DNA from: Rhizobium sp. CCGE531
GTDB lineage: Bacteria; Pseudomonadota; Alphaproteobacteria; Rhizobiales; Rhizobiaceae
Assembly: GCF_003627795.1 (NCBI RefSeq)
Contig: NZ_CP032684.1
Span: forward strand, 1,341,001-1,405,000
DNA: 64,000 nucleotides
Reading direction: 5' to 3'
The translations under genes and the position numbers were made by a program. Every line of letters starts with the position of its first letter. Within the stretch, counting starts at the first letter, position 1. Under the pieces are notes generated by a model that was given only the letters and a program-made list of their open reading frames with translations, did not search any database and was not told the DNA's origin. Shown here piece after piece: positions 26,283 to 35,707 of this stretch.

Positions 26283-28322
26283 CTATTTCGCGGCGTCTTC
26301 GTGAAAATGATTATAGACCTGCCGCGCCACGGCTTCCGATATGCCCTCCACCGCCATCAAATCCGATAGGGCGGCGCGCGATACCGCTTTGGCGGTGCCG
26401 AAATGCTGCAGCAGCGCGCGCTTGCGTGAAGGGCCGATGCCGCCGATCTCGTCGAGCGGGTTTTTCACCATCTCCTTCTTGCGCCGGGCGCGATGGGAGC
26501 CGATGGCGAAGCGGTGCGCCTCGTCGCGCAGGCGCTGGATGAAATAGAGCACGGGGTCGCGCGGCGGCAGCGTGAAGCTTTCGCGCGATGGGGCGAAGAA
26601 GCGTTCGCGCCCGGCGTCGCGGTCGACACCCTTGGCAACGCCGATGGCGATGACGCTGTCGGTAATCCCGAGCTCCTCGAGAATGGCGCGCACCGCCGTC
26701 ATCTGCCCCTGGCCGCCGTCGATCAGGATGATATCGGGCCAGACGGGGAAGGGGCGGTCGGCTGCATCCACCGTCGCATCAGCCATGCCGCTGCGGTCGG
26801 GCTTGCCTTCCTCCTTCAGGAGCCGGGAGAAGCGACGGGTCATGACCTCGCGCATCATGCCGAAGTCGTCGCCCGGCGTGATGTCGGTCGATTTGATGTT
26901 GAACTTGCGGTACTGATTTTTGACGAAGCCTTCCGGCCCGGCGACGACCATGCCGCCCACGGCATTCGTACCCATGATATGGGAGTTGTCGTATATTTCG
27001 ATGCGCTGCGGCACATAGGGAAGCTGGAACGTTTCCTTGAAGCCTTCGAGCAGTCGCGATTGCGAGGCGGTTTCCGCGAGCTTGCGGCCATGTGCCTCGC
27101 GGGCATTGGCGATGACGTGTTCGACCAGATCGCGCTTCTCGCCGCGCTGCGGCACCAGGATCGCAACCTTGTGGCCGGCCTTCTCGCCGAGGGCCGCCGC
27201 CAGCAGCTCGATTTCCTCGACCGTCTCCGACAACAGGATCTGCCGCGGCACCGGCTTGTCGTCATAGAACTGCGCCAGGAAGGCGTTCAGCACTTCGGCG
27301 CCCGAGAGCGACGGATCGGCCTTCGGGAAATAGGCGCGGTTGCCCCAGTTCTGGCCCGTGCGGAAGAAGAAGACCTGGATGCAGGAAATGCCGCCCTCGT
27401 GGTGGATCGCGAAGACATCGGCTTCCTCGACGCCGGCGGGATTGATGCCCTGATGGCTCTGCACATGCGACAGCGCGGCCAGCCGATCGCGGAAGATGGC
27501 GGCGCGTTCGAAGTCCAGATCCTCAGCGGCGGCGTTCATCGCCTCGGCCATGTGGGCCTTGACGTTCTGGCTCTTGCCCGAAAGGAAGTCCTTCGCTTCC
27601 TGCACCAGCTCTCCATAGCCTGCATCGCTGATCTCATGCGTGCATGGCCCGGAACATCGTTTGATCTGATGAAGCAGACAGGGGCGTGTGCGCGTCTCGA
27701 AAACGCTGTCCGTGCAGGTGCGGATCAGGAAGGCGCGCTGCAGCGAATTGATGGTGCGGCCGACGGCGCCAGCCGATGCGAAGGGGCCGAAATAGTCGCC
27801 CTTGCGCGCGCGCGCGCCACGGTGCTTGAAGATGGCCGGCGCGCGATGATCGCCCGTGATCAGAATATAGGGAAAGGATTTGTCGTCTCGCAGCAGAACG
27901 TTGAAGCGCGGGCGCAAGCGCTTGATAAGGTTCGCTTCCAGCAGCAGCGCTTCCGTCTCCGTGCGCGTGGTGACGAATTCCATATTGGCGGTTTCGCGCA
28001 CCATGCGGGCGATGCGGTTGGAATGCACCTTGCCCAAGGCATAATTGGAGACGCGCTTCTTCAGGCTGCGCGCCTTGCCCACGTAGAGCACGTCACCACC
28101 CTCGTTGAACATGCGGTAGACGCCGGGATTGTTCGGCAGCCGCTTGACGAATTCGGCGATCAGCTCGGCGCCGCGAAGTCCGGTCTCGTTCCTGCCGCCT
28201 TCGTTCCAGTCGATGGGCGCGACAGGGGAGGCGGCGGCATCGCCCTCCACCTCGATGTCGTCTTCGATATCGTCTGATTCGTCGTAGAGAACGCCGCCAT
28301 CGGGCAGCTTTCTTCCGTTCAT
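26283..28322 (-). CDS. uvrC: excinuclease ABC subunit UvrC
   Basis: UvrC makes the two incisions in nucleotide excision repair after UvrAB finds damage. The 679-residue product has a hydrophilic N-terminal extension of about 45 residues, a GIY-YIG nuclease domain (NPGVYRMF and [14 protein letters not shown]), a cysteine cluster with UVR domain, the RNase H-like second nuclease ([27 protein letters not shown] [11 protein letters not shown]) and C-terminal helix-hairpin-helices. Its ATG overlaps the SDR gene stop by four bases. The extension is acidic ([15 protein letters not shown]) and common in rhizobia. Confidence 0.97.
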   Translation of the reverse strand: MNGRKLPDGGVLYDESDDIEDDIEVEGDAAASPVAPIDWNEGGRNETGLRGAELIAEFVKRLPNNPGVYRMFNEGGDVLYVGKARSLKKRVSNYALGKVHSNRIARMVRETANMEFVTTRTETEALLLEANLIKRLRPRFNVLLRDDKSFPYILITGDHRAPAIFKHRGARARKGDYFGPFASAGAVGRTINSLQRAFLIRTCTDSVFETRTRPCLLHQIKRCSGPCTHEISDAGYGELVQEAKDFLSGKSQNVKAHMAEAMNAAAEDLDFERAAIFRDRLAALSHVQSHQGINPAGVEEADVFAIHHEGGISCIQVFFFRTGQNWGNRAYFPKADPSLSGAEVLNAFLAQFYDDKPVPRQILLSETVEEIELLAAALGEKAGHKVAILVPQRGEKRDLVEHVIANAREAHGRKLAETASQSRLLEGFKETFQLPYVPQRIEIYDNSHIMGTNAVGGMVVAGPEGFVKNQYRKFNIKSTDITPGDDFGMMREVMTRRFSRLLKEEGKPDRSGMADATVDAADRPFPVWPDIILIDGGQGQMTAVRAILEELGITDSVIAIGVAKGVDRDAGRERFFAPSRESFTLPPRDPVLYFIQRLRDEAHRFAIGSHRARRKKEMVKNPLDEIGGIGPSRKRALLQHFGTAKAVSRAALSDLMAVEGISEAVARQVYNHFHEDAAK

Positions 28323-29086
28323 TCCGCACTCTCCGACACGTCTGGCGTTTCCCAGGCAAGATGCTGGCCGCCATCGAGCGCTATCATTTGGCCCGTGATC
28401 GAGGGCGTGTCAAAAAGAAAGCGGACGGTCCGGCCGAATTCTTCGAGCTCCGGCGCCGCCTTTAATATGAGGCCGTCGATCTGTGCTTGAAAGTCCTCTT
28501 CGCTCTGGCGCGCGCTGCGCACCGTCGGGCCCGGGCCGATGGCATTGACGCGGATGCGGGGGGCGAAACTCTGCGCCATCGTCTGCGTCGCGGTCCAAAG
28601 TGCTGCCTTCGACAGCGTATAGGAATAGAAGCGCGGATTAAGCGCCCAGACCCGCTGGTCGACCATGTTGACGATCAGTCCCGGATGCGGCTCGGGAAGC
28701 TGCCGCACGAAATCGGCCGCCAGGATCGAAGGCGCGCGAACATGCACCGCGAAATGCGCCTCGAAGGCTTCCGCGTCGAAACGATCGGCTGAATCGCCGA
28801 GGAAAGCCGAGGCATTGTTGACCAGCAGATCGAGCGGGCCGAGAGCATCCGTGGCCCTTTCGACAAGGGTTGACGTATCGGCCAAATTTTGCAGATCCGC
28901 CTTGATCGCAATTGCCTTTCGGCCCATTTGCCGCAATTTCGCCACGATTTCCGAAGCCTCGGCGAAGGATTGGTTGGCATGCAACGCCACCGCGAAGCCG
29001 TTGGCCGACAAATCCTCGGCAATTGCCCAGCCTATTCTTTTGGAAGCGCCCGTTATCAACGCCGTGCGTAGTTTTTCCTGGCTCAA
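28319..29086 (-). CDS. short-chain dehydrogenase, pteridine-reductase type
   Basis: The 255-residue SDR protein has the cofactor motif TGASKRIG (TGX3RXG), which is the form seen in PTR1 and FolM rather than the usual TGX3GXG. It also has the NNAS motif and catalytic YTLSK. This suggests an NADPH-dependent dihydropteridine or folate reductase, but that is an inference. It overlaps uvrC by four bases and leads that transcript. The promoter must lie in the 362-base gap to the ropB-like gene, where an 8-bp dyad sits 29-53 bases upstream of its start. Confidence 0.85.
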   Translation of the reverse strand: MSQEKLRTALITGASKRIGWAIAEDLSANGFAVALHANQSFAEASEIVAKLRQMGRKAIAIKADLQNLADTSTLVERATDALGPLDLLVNNASAFLGDSADRFDAEAFEAHFAVHVRAPSILAADFVRQLPEPHPGLIVNMVDQRVWALNPRFYSYTLSKAALWTATQTMAQSFAPRIRVNAIGPGPTVRSARQSEEDFQAQIDGLILKAAPELEEFGRTVRFLFDTPSITGQMIALDGGQHLAWETPDVSESAE

Positions 29087-29448
29087 GAGATTGCCTTTTG
29101 CTGGTCGTTATCCAATCGACGCTCATATAGGGCGTCGATACACCATATGAAAAGGTGCGTGAGCAAATGACGCTCTTTGGGTTTCTTATGTAAAGCTTGA
29201 GATGTATTTAGTTTAAAATAAGTATACACGCTTTAACCATTGGTTATGGTTAATAATTCATCTGTTGCGATGAAGCAACATCGAAATTCAGCCATGTCTG
29301 TGCCACAATGATATCATATTTTGGCTCTTCCAATTCCTCATTTGCATTCCAATTTCAACCTCGATCCGGGAGGGATGTTTTTTAATTGCTCGTGACGCTT
29401 CGAAGTTAAAGATAGTAGCGAAGCACACGGGCCTGAAAGGAGAAAAGT
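29087..29448. promoter_or_regulatory. intergenic promoter region between SDR and ropB-like genes
   Basis: This 362-base gap is noticeably A/T-rich compared with its neighbours and holds no convincing gene. It contains the inverted repeat ATCGACGC with GCGTCGAT (29115-29139), a TTAACCA/TGGTTAA imperfect dyad near 29236 and a small GTTGC-GCAAC stem near 29273. A strong ribosome-binding site (AAAGGAG) ends it before ropB. It should hold the promoters of both divergent genes; I cannot place them with confidence. Confidence 0.5.
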
Positions 29449-30081
29449 ATGCGTACTCTTGCAACGACCCTCATGGTCTCGGCTCTCGCTCTCGGCGGCT
29501 ACACCGCGGCTCACGCTGCCGACGCTGTTGAGCAGATCCCGCAGCCGCCCGTCGCTCAGGAAGCAGCTCCGGTTGTCAACAACTGGTCCGGTTTCTATAT
29601 CGGTGGTGCAGGCGACTGGAACAAAGGTCACTTCAACCACAACGGCAGCGCCTACGGCTTTGGCGGCCAGGCCTTCACCGGCTACAACTGGCAGCAGGGC
29701 CAGATCGTATACGGCGTTGAAGCTGACCTTGGCTACTCTGGCGCCGACGCAACCCGCAACGGCCTGACCGCTAAGAACGGCGTCAACGGCTCGGTTCGCG
29801 GCCGTCTCGGTTACGACTTCAACCCGTTCATGCTGTACGGCACGGCCGGTCTGGCAATCGGTCAGAACAAGCTCGAGGACGCTACCTCGTCTGACAGCAA
29901 GACGGCTGTTGGCTACACGGTCGGTGCTGGTGCTGAAACCTTCATCACCAACAACATCACGGCTCGTCTCGAGTACCGCTACACGGACTACGGCAAGAAG
30001 AACTTCGACCTCGACTCCGGTCGGTTCTCGCGCGGCTACGACGAACAGAGCGTCAAGGTTGGTATCGGCGTCAAGTTCTAA
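29449..30081 (+). CDS. RopB-like outer-membrane beta-barrel protein
   Basis: The 210-residue product has a cleavable signal (about 23 residues, ending AHA-AD), a short Pro-rich segment and an eight-strand type outer-membrane barrel. It has NWSGFYIGG at about residue 44, LEYRYTDYG late and a C-terminal KVGIGVKF with terminal Phe, as in Rhizobium RopB and Brucella Omp25/31. RopB affects outer-membrane stability and is down-regulated in bacteroids in R. leguminosarum. The strong ribosome-binding site and long leader suggest abundant expression. I keep the symbol empty since several paralogues exist in rhizobia. Confidence 0.9.
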   Translation: MRTLATTLMVSALALGGYTAAHAADAVEQIPQPPVAQEAAPVVNNWSGFYIGGAGDWNKGHFNHNGSAYGFGGQAFTGYNWQQGQIVYGVEADLGYSGADATRNGLTAKNGVNGSVRGRLGYDFNPFMLYGTAGLAIGQNKLEDATSSDSKTAVGYTVGAGAETFITNNITARLEYRYTDYGKKNFDLDSGRFSRGYDEQSVKVGIGVKF

Positions 30082-30104
30082 TCATTTGACGGCATGGAAT
30101 GAAG

Positions 30105-30133
30105 AAAAAGCCGGGGTTTCGCCCCGGCTTTTT
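30105..30133. terminator. bidirectional terminator after ropB-like gene
   Basis: A 12-bp stem (AAAAAGCCGGGG with its complement) with a 5-base loop lies 23 bases after the porin stop. It has T tracts in both directions, so it can serve both the porin gene and the convergent SDR gene. Confidence 0.88.
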
Positions 30134-30154
30134 CCGTTTCATGGTGCACACTGT

Positions 30155-30997
30155 TTACGCGACGTCCTTCGGGAAGTCCGTCGAGACAGCCAGTGCGCGC
30201 CAGTCGGCCAGTTCCCTGGCGACATATTCATTCTTGGTCTCGATCGCGCCGACCGTATCCGAGCCGAAGGGCATGCGCAGCGGCGGGTTGGCCGAATGCG
30301 CAAGCGTGATCATTGATTTTGCAAGTCGTTTGGGATCACCGGGCTGGCCGTGATTGTGACCGGCGGCGAAATCGCGCATCGCCCCCGCAGGCGTGTCCTT
30401 ATAGTCGGCAATCGAGCTCGGGCTGACGGCGAGCGAGCTTTCGTCAAGGAAGTCGGTCCGGAAGAAACCGGGTTCGACGACGGTAACCTTGATGCCGAGC
30501 GGCTGCAGTTCTGCCGCCATTGCCTCGGACAGGCCTTCGATGGCGAACTTCGTCGAGCAATAGACGCCCCAACCGGCAAAGCTCTGGTAGCCACCGACCG
30601 AGGACATGTTGATCACATGACCGGAATGCTGGCGGCGCATGTGTGGCAGGATGGCGCGAGTGACCTTGAGCAGGCCGAAGACGTTCGTGGCATAGAGCTT
30701 TTCGATTTCCTCGGCGGTTGCCTCTTCCACAGCACCCAGCAGCCCGTAGCCGGCATTGTTGACCAAGATATCGATCTTGCCGAAGCGCTTGACGGCCGCT
30801 GCGGCGGCCTCGTGGGCCTGCGTCTCGTTCGAAACGTCGAGGGCGACGGACAGGAGGTTCGGATGATTACCGAACTTCTCCGCCAGGCCGGCGGGGTTGC
30901 GGGCCGTTGCAACGACGGCGTCGCCGGCATTGAGGGCTTCCTGGGCGATGAGGGCGCCGAAGCCGCGGGAAGCACCCGTAATGAACCAAACACGCAT
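30155..30997 (-). CDS. short-chain dehydrogenase/reductase
   Basis: This 280-residue classical SDR has the TGASRGFG cofactor motif, LDV, NNAGYG and the catalytic YCSTK. It resembles the many rhizobial SDR oxidoreductases of unknown substrate that are paired with LysR regulators. It diverges from the LysR gene at 31121 and is probably its target. The C-terminal extension (MPFGSDTVGAIETKN) is typical of this SDR subgroup. The substrate is not evident. Confidence 0.9.
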   Translation of the reverse strand: MRVWFITGASRGFGALIAQEALNAGDAVVATARNPAGLAEKFGNHPNLLSVALDVSNETQAHEAAAAAVKRFGKIDILVNNAGYGLLGAVEEATAEEIEKLYATNVFGLLKVTRAILPHMRRQHSGHVINMSSVGGYQSFAGWGVYCSTKFAIEGLSEAMAAELQPLGIKVTVVEPGFFRTDFLDESSLAVSPSSIADYKDTPAGAMRDFAAGHNHGQPGDPKRLAKSMITLAHSANPPLRMPFGSDTVGAIETKNEYVARELADWRALAVSTDFPKDVA

Positions 30998-31070
30998 GAC
31001 TTTCTCCTTCGTGGGTTAGTAATTCCGTGGGTGGAATTCGTTTGCAGGAGAAAGGTAGCTTGATGCCATC

Positions 31071-31119
31071 GATGAGATAATCTAGTTTCTCTTCCATGAA
31101 GTGCTGAGAAAATCTCATC
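31071..31119. promoter_or_regulatory. candidate LysR operator region
   Basis: In the 123-base gap between the divergent SDR and LysR genes, GATGAGAT (31071-31078) and ATCTCATC (31112-31119) form an 8-bp inverted pair separated by 33 bases. The second arm ends two bases before the LysR ATG. Its position would suit autoregulation, but LysR sites are usually shorter dyads, so this is tentative. Confidence 0.35.
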
Positions 31120-31120
31120 A

Positions 31121-32023
31121 ATGCGACGCATCCGTTCGACCGATCTGGCGATCTTCCTGGCGATTGCTCAACACCGCAGCTTTCGCAAGGCGGCGGTGGA
31201 ACTCGGCGTGACCGCGTCCGCGCTCAGCCATTCGCTGCGGGCGATCGAGGAACGGCTGGATGTGCGGCTGGTCAATCGCACCACCCGCGGCGTCGGGTTG
31301 ACGGAGGCCGGCGAGCGCCTGTTTGACCGCATCCGCCCGGCTTTCCTCGATATCGACGATGCGCTCGATGATCTCGATAAATTCAGAAGCCAGCCCTACG
31401 GCAAGCTGCGCATCAATGCCCCGCGCCCCGCCACCAAGATGGTGTTGCTGCCGATCGTGTCACGGTTCCTGAAGGCTTACCCGGCCATCGAAGTGGAAAT
31501 CGTGGTGGACGATGCGCTCGTGGACACGGTCTCCGCCGGTTTCGACGCGGGCATACGCTTCGGCGAAAGAATCGCTGCCGACATGATCGCAGTTGCCATC
31601 GGCCCTCGCCAGCGGACGGCGATCGTCGGCTCGCCCGAATATTTTCAGCGTTTCCCCAAACCGGTCACGCCCCATGATCTGAAAGATCACCCCTGCATCC
31701 GCTACCGTTTCGCGAGCGGCACCTATTATCGCTGGGAGTTCGAGCGCGGGGGCATCGAGCTGGAGATCGACGTACAGGGGCCGCTGACGCTGGGCGATCT
31801 CGACATAATGCGGGACGCCGCCATCAATGGCTCCGGTCTCGCCTTCCTGTTTGAGGATCACTCGCTGCCGGCTTTAGAGGATGGCCGGCTGATCCGCGTG
31901 CTGGAAGACTGGTGCCCCTATTATCCCGGCTTTTTCCTCTATTATCCGAGCCGCCGTCAGCTGCCGACGGCTTTGCGCGCCTTCGTTGATTTCGTCAGGA
32001 ACGACGGTGCTCGCCAGAGCTAA
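31121..32023 (+). CDS. LysR family transcriptional regulator
   Basis: The 300-residue product has the N-terminal winged helix-turn-helix of LysR regulators (about residues 6-65: FLAIAQHRSFRKAAVELGVTASALSHSLRAIEERL in two parts) and a periplasmic-binding-type effector domain. It lies divergent from an SDR gene, the usual layout for a regulator and its target. The inducer is unknown. The 3' end overlaps the GST gene by four bases in convergent orientation. Confidence 0.94.
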   Translation: MRRIRSTDLAIFLAIAQHRSFRKAAVELGVTASALSHSLRAIEERLDVRLVNRTTRGVGLTEAGERLFDRIRPAFLDIDDALDDLDKFRSQPYGKLRINAPRPATKMVLLPIVSRFLKAYPAIEVEIVVDDALVDTVSAGFDAGIRFGERIAADMIAVAIGPRQRTAIVGSPEYFQRFPKPVTPHDLKDHPCIRYRFASGTYYRWEFERGGIELEIDVQGPLTLGDLDIMRDAAINGSGLAFLFEDHSLPALEDGRLIRVLEDWCPYYPGFFLYYPSRRQLPTALRAFVDFVRNDGARQS

Positions 32024-32616
32024 GCCTGCTGCGGCTTCATCGCTTGATAATCCGGAAAATGCTTTTCGAATTTGCATGCCCAATCGATCAGATCGGCATG
32101 ATCAGCTTCCCATTGCCCCGCGAAACGCAGCTGCAGATAACCAAGCATGGAAGCGAGTGCGAAATGCCCGCCATGCAGCTTCTTGCCGATCTTCGGCGGT
32201 TCAGCGTTGAGATGAGCGAGCGTGCGGCTTACCTTTATCCACTGTCGATCGATCCAGGGCTGATATTGCTTTTCGGCCTCGCGAAAGCGCCGCTCGTAGA
32301 CGATCGACAGAAGGCACTCATTGGCGCCGTCGCATAATGCTTCCAGGACCTCGATTTCGGCGCGCTTGCTCTTCTTCGAAGGGTAGAGCCTGCCTTGCCG
32401 CCGATCGAAATAATGCATGATCGCGCGGCTGTCGAAGATCGCTTCGCCCTCATCGGTCAGCAATGTCGGGATCTTGCCGAGCGGATTATTATCGATGAGC
32501 AGCGTCGGCCCGGCATTCGTGTCGACGTGAATCTCCTCAAGCTTGATGCCGAGATGGCGTGCCGCCATGCGCACCTTGCTGGAGAAGGGGGAGGTGGACG
32601 AGCAGAGAAGTCTCAT
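32020..32616 (-). CDS. glutathione S-transferase family protein
   Basis: The 198-residue protein has a thioredoxin-like N-terminal domain with the probable catalytic serine in CSSTSPFSSKVR (residues 5-16) and the cis-proline and glutathione-binding motifs NPLGKIPTLL and FDSRAIMHYFD. An all-helical C-terminal domain follows. Activity would be glutathione conjugation or thiol transfer; the substrate is unknown. It is a short way downstream of rlmJ on the same strand (33 bases), so a shared transcript is possible. Confidence 0.9.
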   Translation of the reverse strand: MRLLCSSTSPFSSKVRMAARHLGIKLEEIHVDTNAGPTLLIDNNPLGKIPTLLTDEGEAIFDSRAIMHYFDRRQGRLYPSKKSKRAEIEVLEALCDGANECLLSIVYERRFREAEKQYQPWIDRQWIKVSRTLAHLNAEPPKIGKKLHGGHFALASMLGYLQLRFAGQWEADHADLIDWACKFEKHFPDYQAMKPQQA

Positions 32617-32649
32617 GGAATCACCTATCGGCTATGTGCGTGAAATATC

Positions 32650-33501
32650 TCAATGTTCACCGCGCAGCCAGAAGGCGCGCTGCGAGGCGAAACGGTCCTG
32701 CGCCAATATGTCTTTCAGCGCGGGCAATAGCGCGTGCAACTCGTCCTTCAGCGTGAAGGGCGGATTGACGATGATCAGGCCGGAACCGGTGAGCCCGGTG
32801 AAGCCGCGATCGCTTTTGACCGTCAACTCCGCGCAGAGTATCTTCGGAATTTCCAGCGCCTGTAGCGCTTCATGAAACTGCTTGATCGGCGCATCTTTCT
32901 TGATCGGATACCAGAGGCAGTAGGTGCCGCCGGGAAAGCGGCGCCAGGCCTTCGCCAGGCCGTCGATCAGCCGCTCATATTCGCCTTCCTCTTCGAAAGG
33001 CGGATCGACGAGCACGATGCCGCGTTTTTCTTTCGGCGGCAGATGCGCGCCGAGCGACAGCCAGCCGTCAAGTTCGGTAATGCGCGCATGGTGATCACCC
33101 TCGAATAGGCGGTGCAGCCGCTGGAAATCGTCCGGATGCAGTTCCATGGCCGAAAGCCGGTCCTGCGGGCGAAACAGCATGCGGGCAAGCTTCGGCGAAC
33201 CGGGATAGAGCCTGACGCCGCCTTCGGGGTTCAGCTCGCGGACGGCGGTAAGATAGGGTTCCAGCAGATCGGCCACCTGCGGCACGAGTTCCGCCTCCAG
33301 CACCCTGCCGATGCCGTCGCGCCACTCGCCCGTCTTCTGCGCTTCCTCGGACGAAAGATCGTAGAGCCCGATGCCGGCATGCGTGTCGAGGACGCGAAAC
33401 GCCTTGTCCTTGTTCTGCATGTAGCGGACGAGGCGCGCGAGGACAGCGTGTTTCAAGACATCGGCAAAATTGCCCGCGTGGTAGATGTGCCGATAGTTCA
33501 T
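32650..33501 (-). CDS. rlmJ: 23S rRNA (adenine-N6)-methyltransferase RlmJ
   Basis: RlmJ methylates A2030 of 23S rRNA (E. coli numbering). The start MNYRHIYHAGNFADVLKH is the conserved family opening, and so I use the ATG at 33501 rather than the one at 33519. SAM-binding VLDTHAGIGLYDL and the catalytic DPPF (LVDPPFEEEGEY) motif are present. The length of 283 residues is normal. It diverges from the molybdopterin oxidoreductase over an 82-base gap. Confidence 0.94.
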   Translation of the reverse strand: MNYRHIYHAGNFADVLKHAVLARLVRYMQNKDKAFRVLDTHAGIGLYDLSSEEAQKTGEWRDGIGRVLEAELVPQVADLLEPYLTAVRELNPEGGVRLYPGSPKLARMLFRPQDRLSAMELHPDDFQRLHRLFEGDHHARITELDGWLSLGAHLPPKEKRGIVLVDPPFEEEGEYERLIDGLAKAWRRFPGGTYCLWYPIKKDAPIKQFHEALQALEIPKILCAELTVKSDRGFTGLTGSGLIIVNPPFTLKDELHALLPALKDILAQDRFASQRAFWLRGEH

Positions 33502-33583
33502 TGTCGGTGAAGTCCGCATGAATTGTTGAGATGGGCCGGATTAATCCCTAGTGGCCGGACATCGCTTGAAATATACAAACATC

Positions 33584-35707
33584 ATGAACATTGCGACCCC
33601 CATCCAGGCCAAATCGCGCATCGGCCACACGGCCTGTCCGCACGACTGTCCCTCCACCTGCGCGCTGGAAGTCGATCTGACTGAAGACGGCAGGATTGGC
33701 AGGGTGCGCGGCGCCAATGATCATTCCTACACGTCGGGCGTCATCTGCGCCAAGGTCGCGCGCTACGCCGAGCGCCTTTATCACCCCGATCGCCTGATGA
33801 AGCCCCTGCGCCGCGCCGGCGCTAAAGGCGAGGGCCGCTGGCAGGAGCTTTCCTGGGACGCGGCGCTGGACGAGATCGCCGAAGCCTTCGTCAAGGCTGA
33901 AGCCAGGGATGGCAGCGAGGCGATCTGGCCTTACTTCTATGCCGGCACGATGGGCTGGGTGCAGCGCGATTCCATCGAGCGGCTGCGCCACGCCAAGCGC
34001 TATTCCGGCTTCTTTTCGTCGATCTGCACCAATCCGGCCTGGACTGGCTTCACCATGGCGACGGGCGTGCTGCGCGGTCCCGATCCGCGGGAGATGGGCC
34101 GCACGGACTGCGTCGTCATCTGGGGCACGAATGCCGTGGCTACCCAGGTCAACGTCATGACCCATGCGGTGAAGTCCCGCAAGGAGCGCGGCGCCAAGAT
34201 CGTCGTCGTCGATATCTACGACAACCCGACGATGAAGCAGGCCGATATGGCCTTGATCGTCAAGCCGGGCACGGATGCGGCACTTGCCTGCGCCGTCATG
34301 CACATCGCCTTTCGCGATGGCTATGCCGATCGCGCCTATATGGCAAAATATGCCGATGATCCCGCCGGCCTCGAAGAGCATCTGAAGTCGAAGACCCCTG
34401 CGTGGGCGGCAGATATCACCGGCCTTTCGGTGGACGAGATCGAAGCCTTCGCAAAGCTCGTGGGGACGACGAAGAAGACTTACTTCCGTCTCGGCTATGG
34501 TTTCACCCGCCAGCGCAACGGCGCAATCGCCATGCATGCGGCCGCATCGGTCGCGACGGTCCTTGGCTCCTGGCAATATGAAGGCGGCGGCGCCTTTCAT
34601 TCGAACAGCGATATCTTCCGCATGGACGCGAGCGAACTGACCGGCCGTGGCATGAAGGATCCGGATATCCGCATGATCGACCAGTCGCAGATCGGCCGCG
34701 CCTTGACCGGCGATGCCGTCGCGCTTCGCCATCGCGGCCCGGTGACCGCCGTGCTGATCCAGAACACCAATCCGGTGAACATTGCGCCGGAACAGCGGCT
34801 GGTGAAGCGTGGCTTTGCCCGCTCCGATCTCTTCGTCGCCGTGCACGAGCAGTTCCTGACCGATACGGCCGAGATGGCCGATATCGTCATCCCCGCCACC
34901 ATGTTCGTCGAGCACGACGATATCTATCGCGCCGGCGGCCAGAACCACATTCTCCTCGGCCCGAAGCTCGTCGAACCGCCGCCGACGGTGCGCAGCAATC
35001 TTTTCGTGATCGAGGAGCTCGCCAAACGCCTCGGTGTCGCGGATCGCCCCGGCTTCGGCTTCTCCGCCCGCGAGATGATCGATCGGGTTTTGTCGAGGAG
35101 CGGCCTGCCGGACTACGATTATTTCCTCGAGCATAAATGGTTCGACCGCCAGCCGAACTTCGAGGAAGCGCATTTTATCAATGGTTTCGCCCATCCCGAC
35201 GGCAAGTTCCGTTTTCGCCCGGATTGGGTCAACCAGCCCGCGCCGAACCGGCCGCCCGCGTCGGTCGGATTGCTCGGGCCGCATATCGCGCTGCCGGAGT
35301 TTCCGGATCAGGTCGATGTCATCGAAGTGGCCGATCCCGAGCATCCGTTCCGGCTCGCGACCTCGCCTTCGCGCAATTTCCTGAATTCGAGCTTTGCGGA
35401 AACCAAGACGTCGCGGCAGAAGGAAGGCCGTCCCGAAGTGATGATCAATCCGGCCGATGCCGAAGCGCTCGAGATTATCCATGGCGAGTTGGTCCGTATT
35501 GGCAATGGTCGCGGCGATATCCGCCTGCATGCGCGCGTGACGACGGAAGTGAAACCGGGCGTGCTGATTGCCGAGGGTCTTTGGCCGAATAAGGCCCATA
35601 TCGACGGCGAGGGCATCAACGTGCTCACCGGCGCCGATCCGGTCGCGCCCTATGGCGGCGCGGCTGTCCACGATAACAAGGTATGGCTTCGCAAGGACGT
35701 GGCATGA
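33584..35707 (+). CDS. molybdopterin oxidoreductase family protein
   Basis: This is a 707-residue bis-molybdopterin-type oxidoreductase with an N-terminal 4Fe-4S site (ACPHDCPSTCALEV, then a fourth cysteine in GVICAKVARY), the large molybdopterin-binding domain and the C-terminal dinucleotide-binding domain (FRLATSPSRNFLNSSF). There is no twin-arginine signal, so it is likely cytoplasmic. The physiological substrate of this group is unknown. The start could be 33584 or the upstream GTG at 33551; the MNIATPIQ start resembles homologues. Its stop overlaps the nudK start (ATGA), which suggests coupling. Confidence 0.9.
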   Translation: MNIATPIQAKSRIGHTACPHDCPSTCALEVDLTEDGRIGRVRGANDHSYTSGVICAKVARYAERLYHPDRLMKPLRRAGAKGEGRWQELSWDAALDEIAEAFVKAEARDGSEAIWPYFYAGTMGWVQRDSIERLRHAKRYSGFFSSICTNPAWTGFTMATGVLRGPDPREMGRTDCVVIWGTNAVATQVNVMTHAVKSRKERGAKIVVVDIYDNPTMKQADMALIVKPGTDAALACAVMHIAFRDGYADRAYMAKYADDPAGLEEHLKSKTPAWAADITGLSVDEIEAFAKLVGTTKKTYFRLGYGFTRQRNGAIAMHAAASVATVLGSWQYEGGGAFHSNSDIFRMDASELTGRGMKDPDIRMIDQSQIGRALTGDAVALRHRGPVTAVLIQNTNPVNIAPEQRLVKRGFARSDLFVAVHEQFLTDTAEMADIVIPATMFVEHDDIYRAGGQNHILLGPKLVEPPPTVRSNLFVIEELAKRLGVADRPGFGFSAREMIDRVLSRSGLPDYDYFLEHKWFDRQPNFEEAHFINGFAHPDGKFRFRPDWVNQPAPNRPPASVGLLGPHIALPEFPDQVDVIEVADPEHPFRLATSPSRNFLNSSFAETKTSRQKEGRPEVMINPADAEALEIIHGELVRIGNGRGDIRLHARVTTEVKPGVLIAEGLWPNKAHIDGEGINVLTGADPVAPYGGAAVHDNKVWLRKDVA

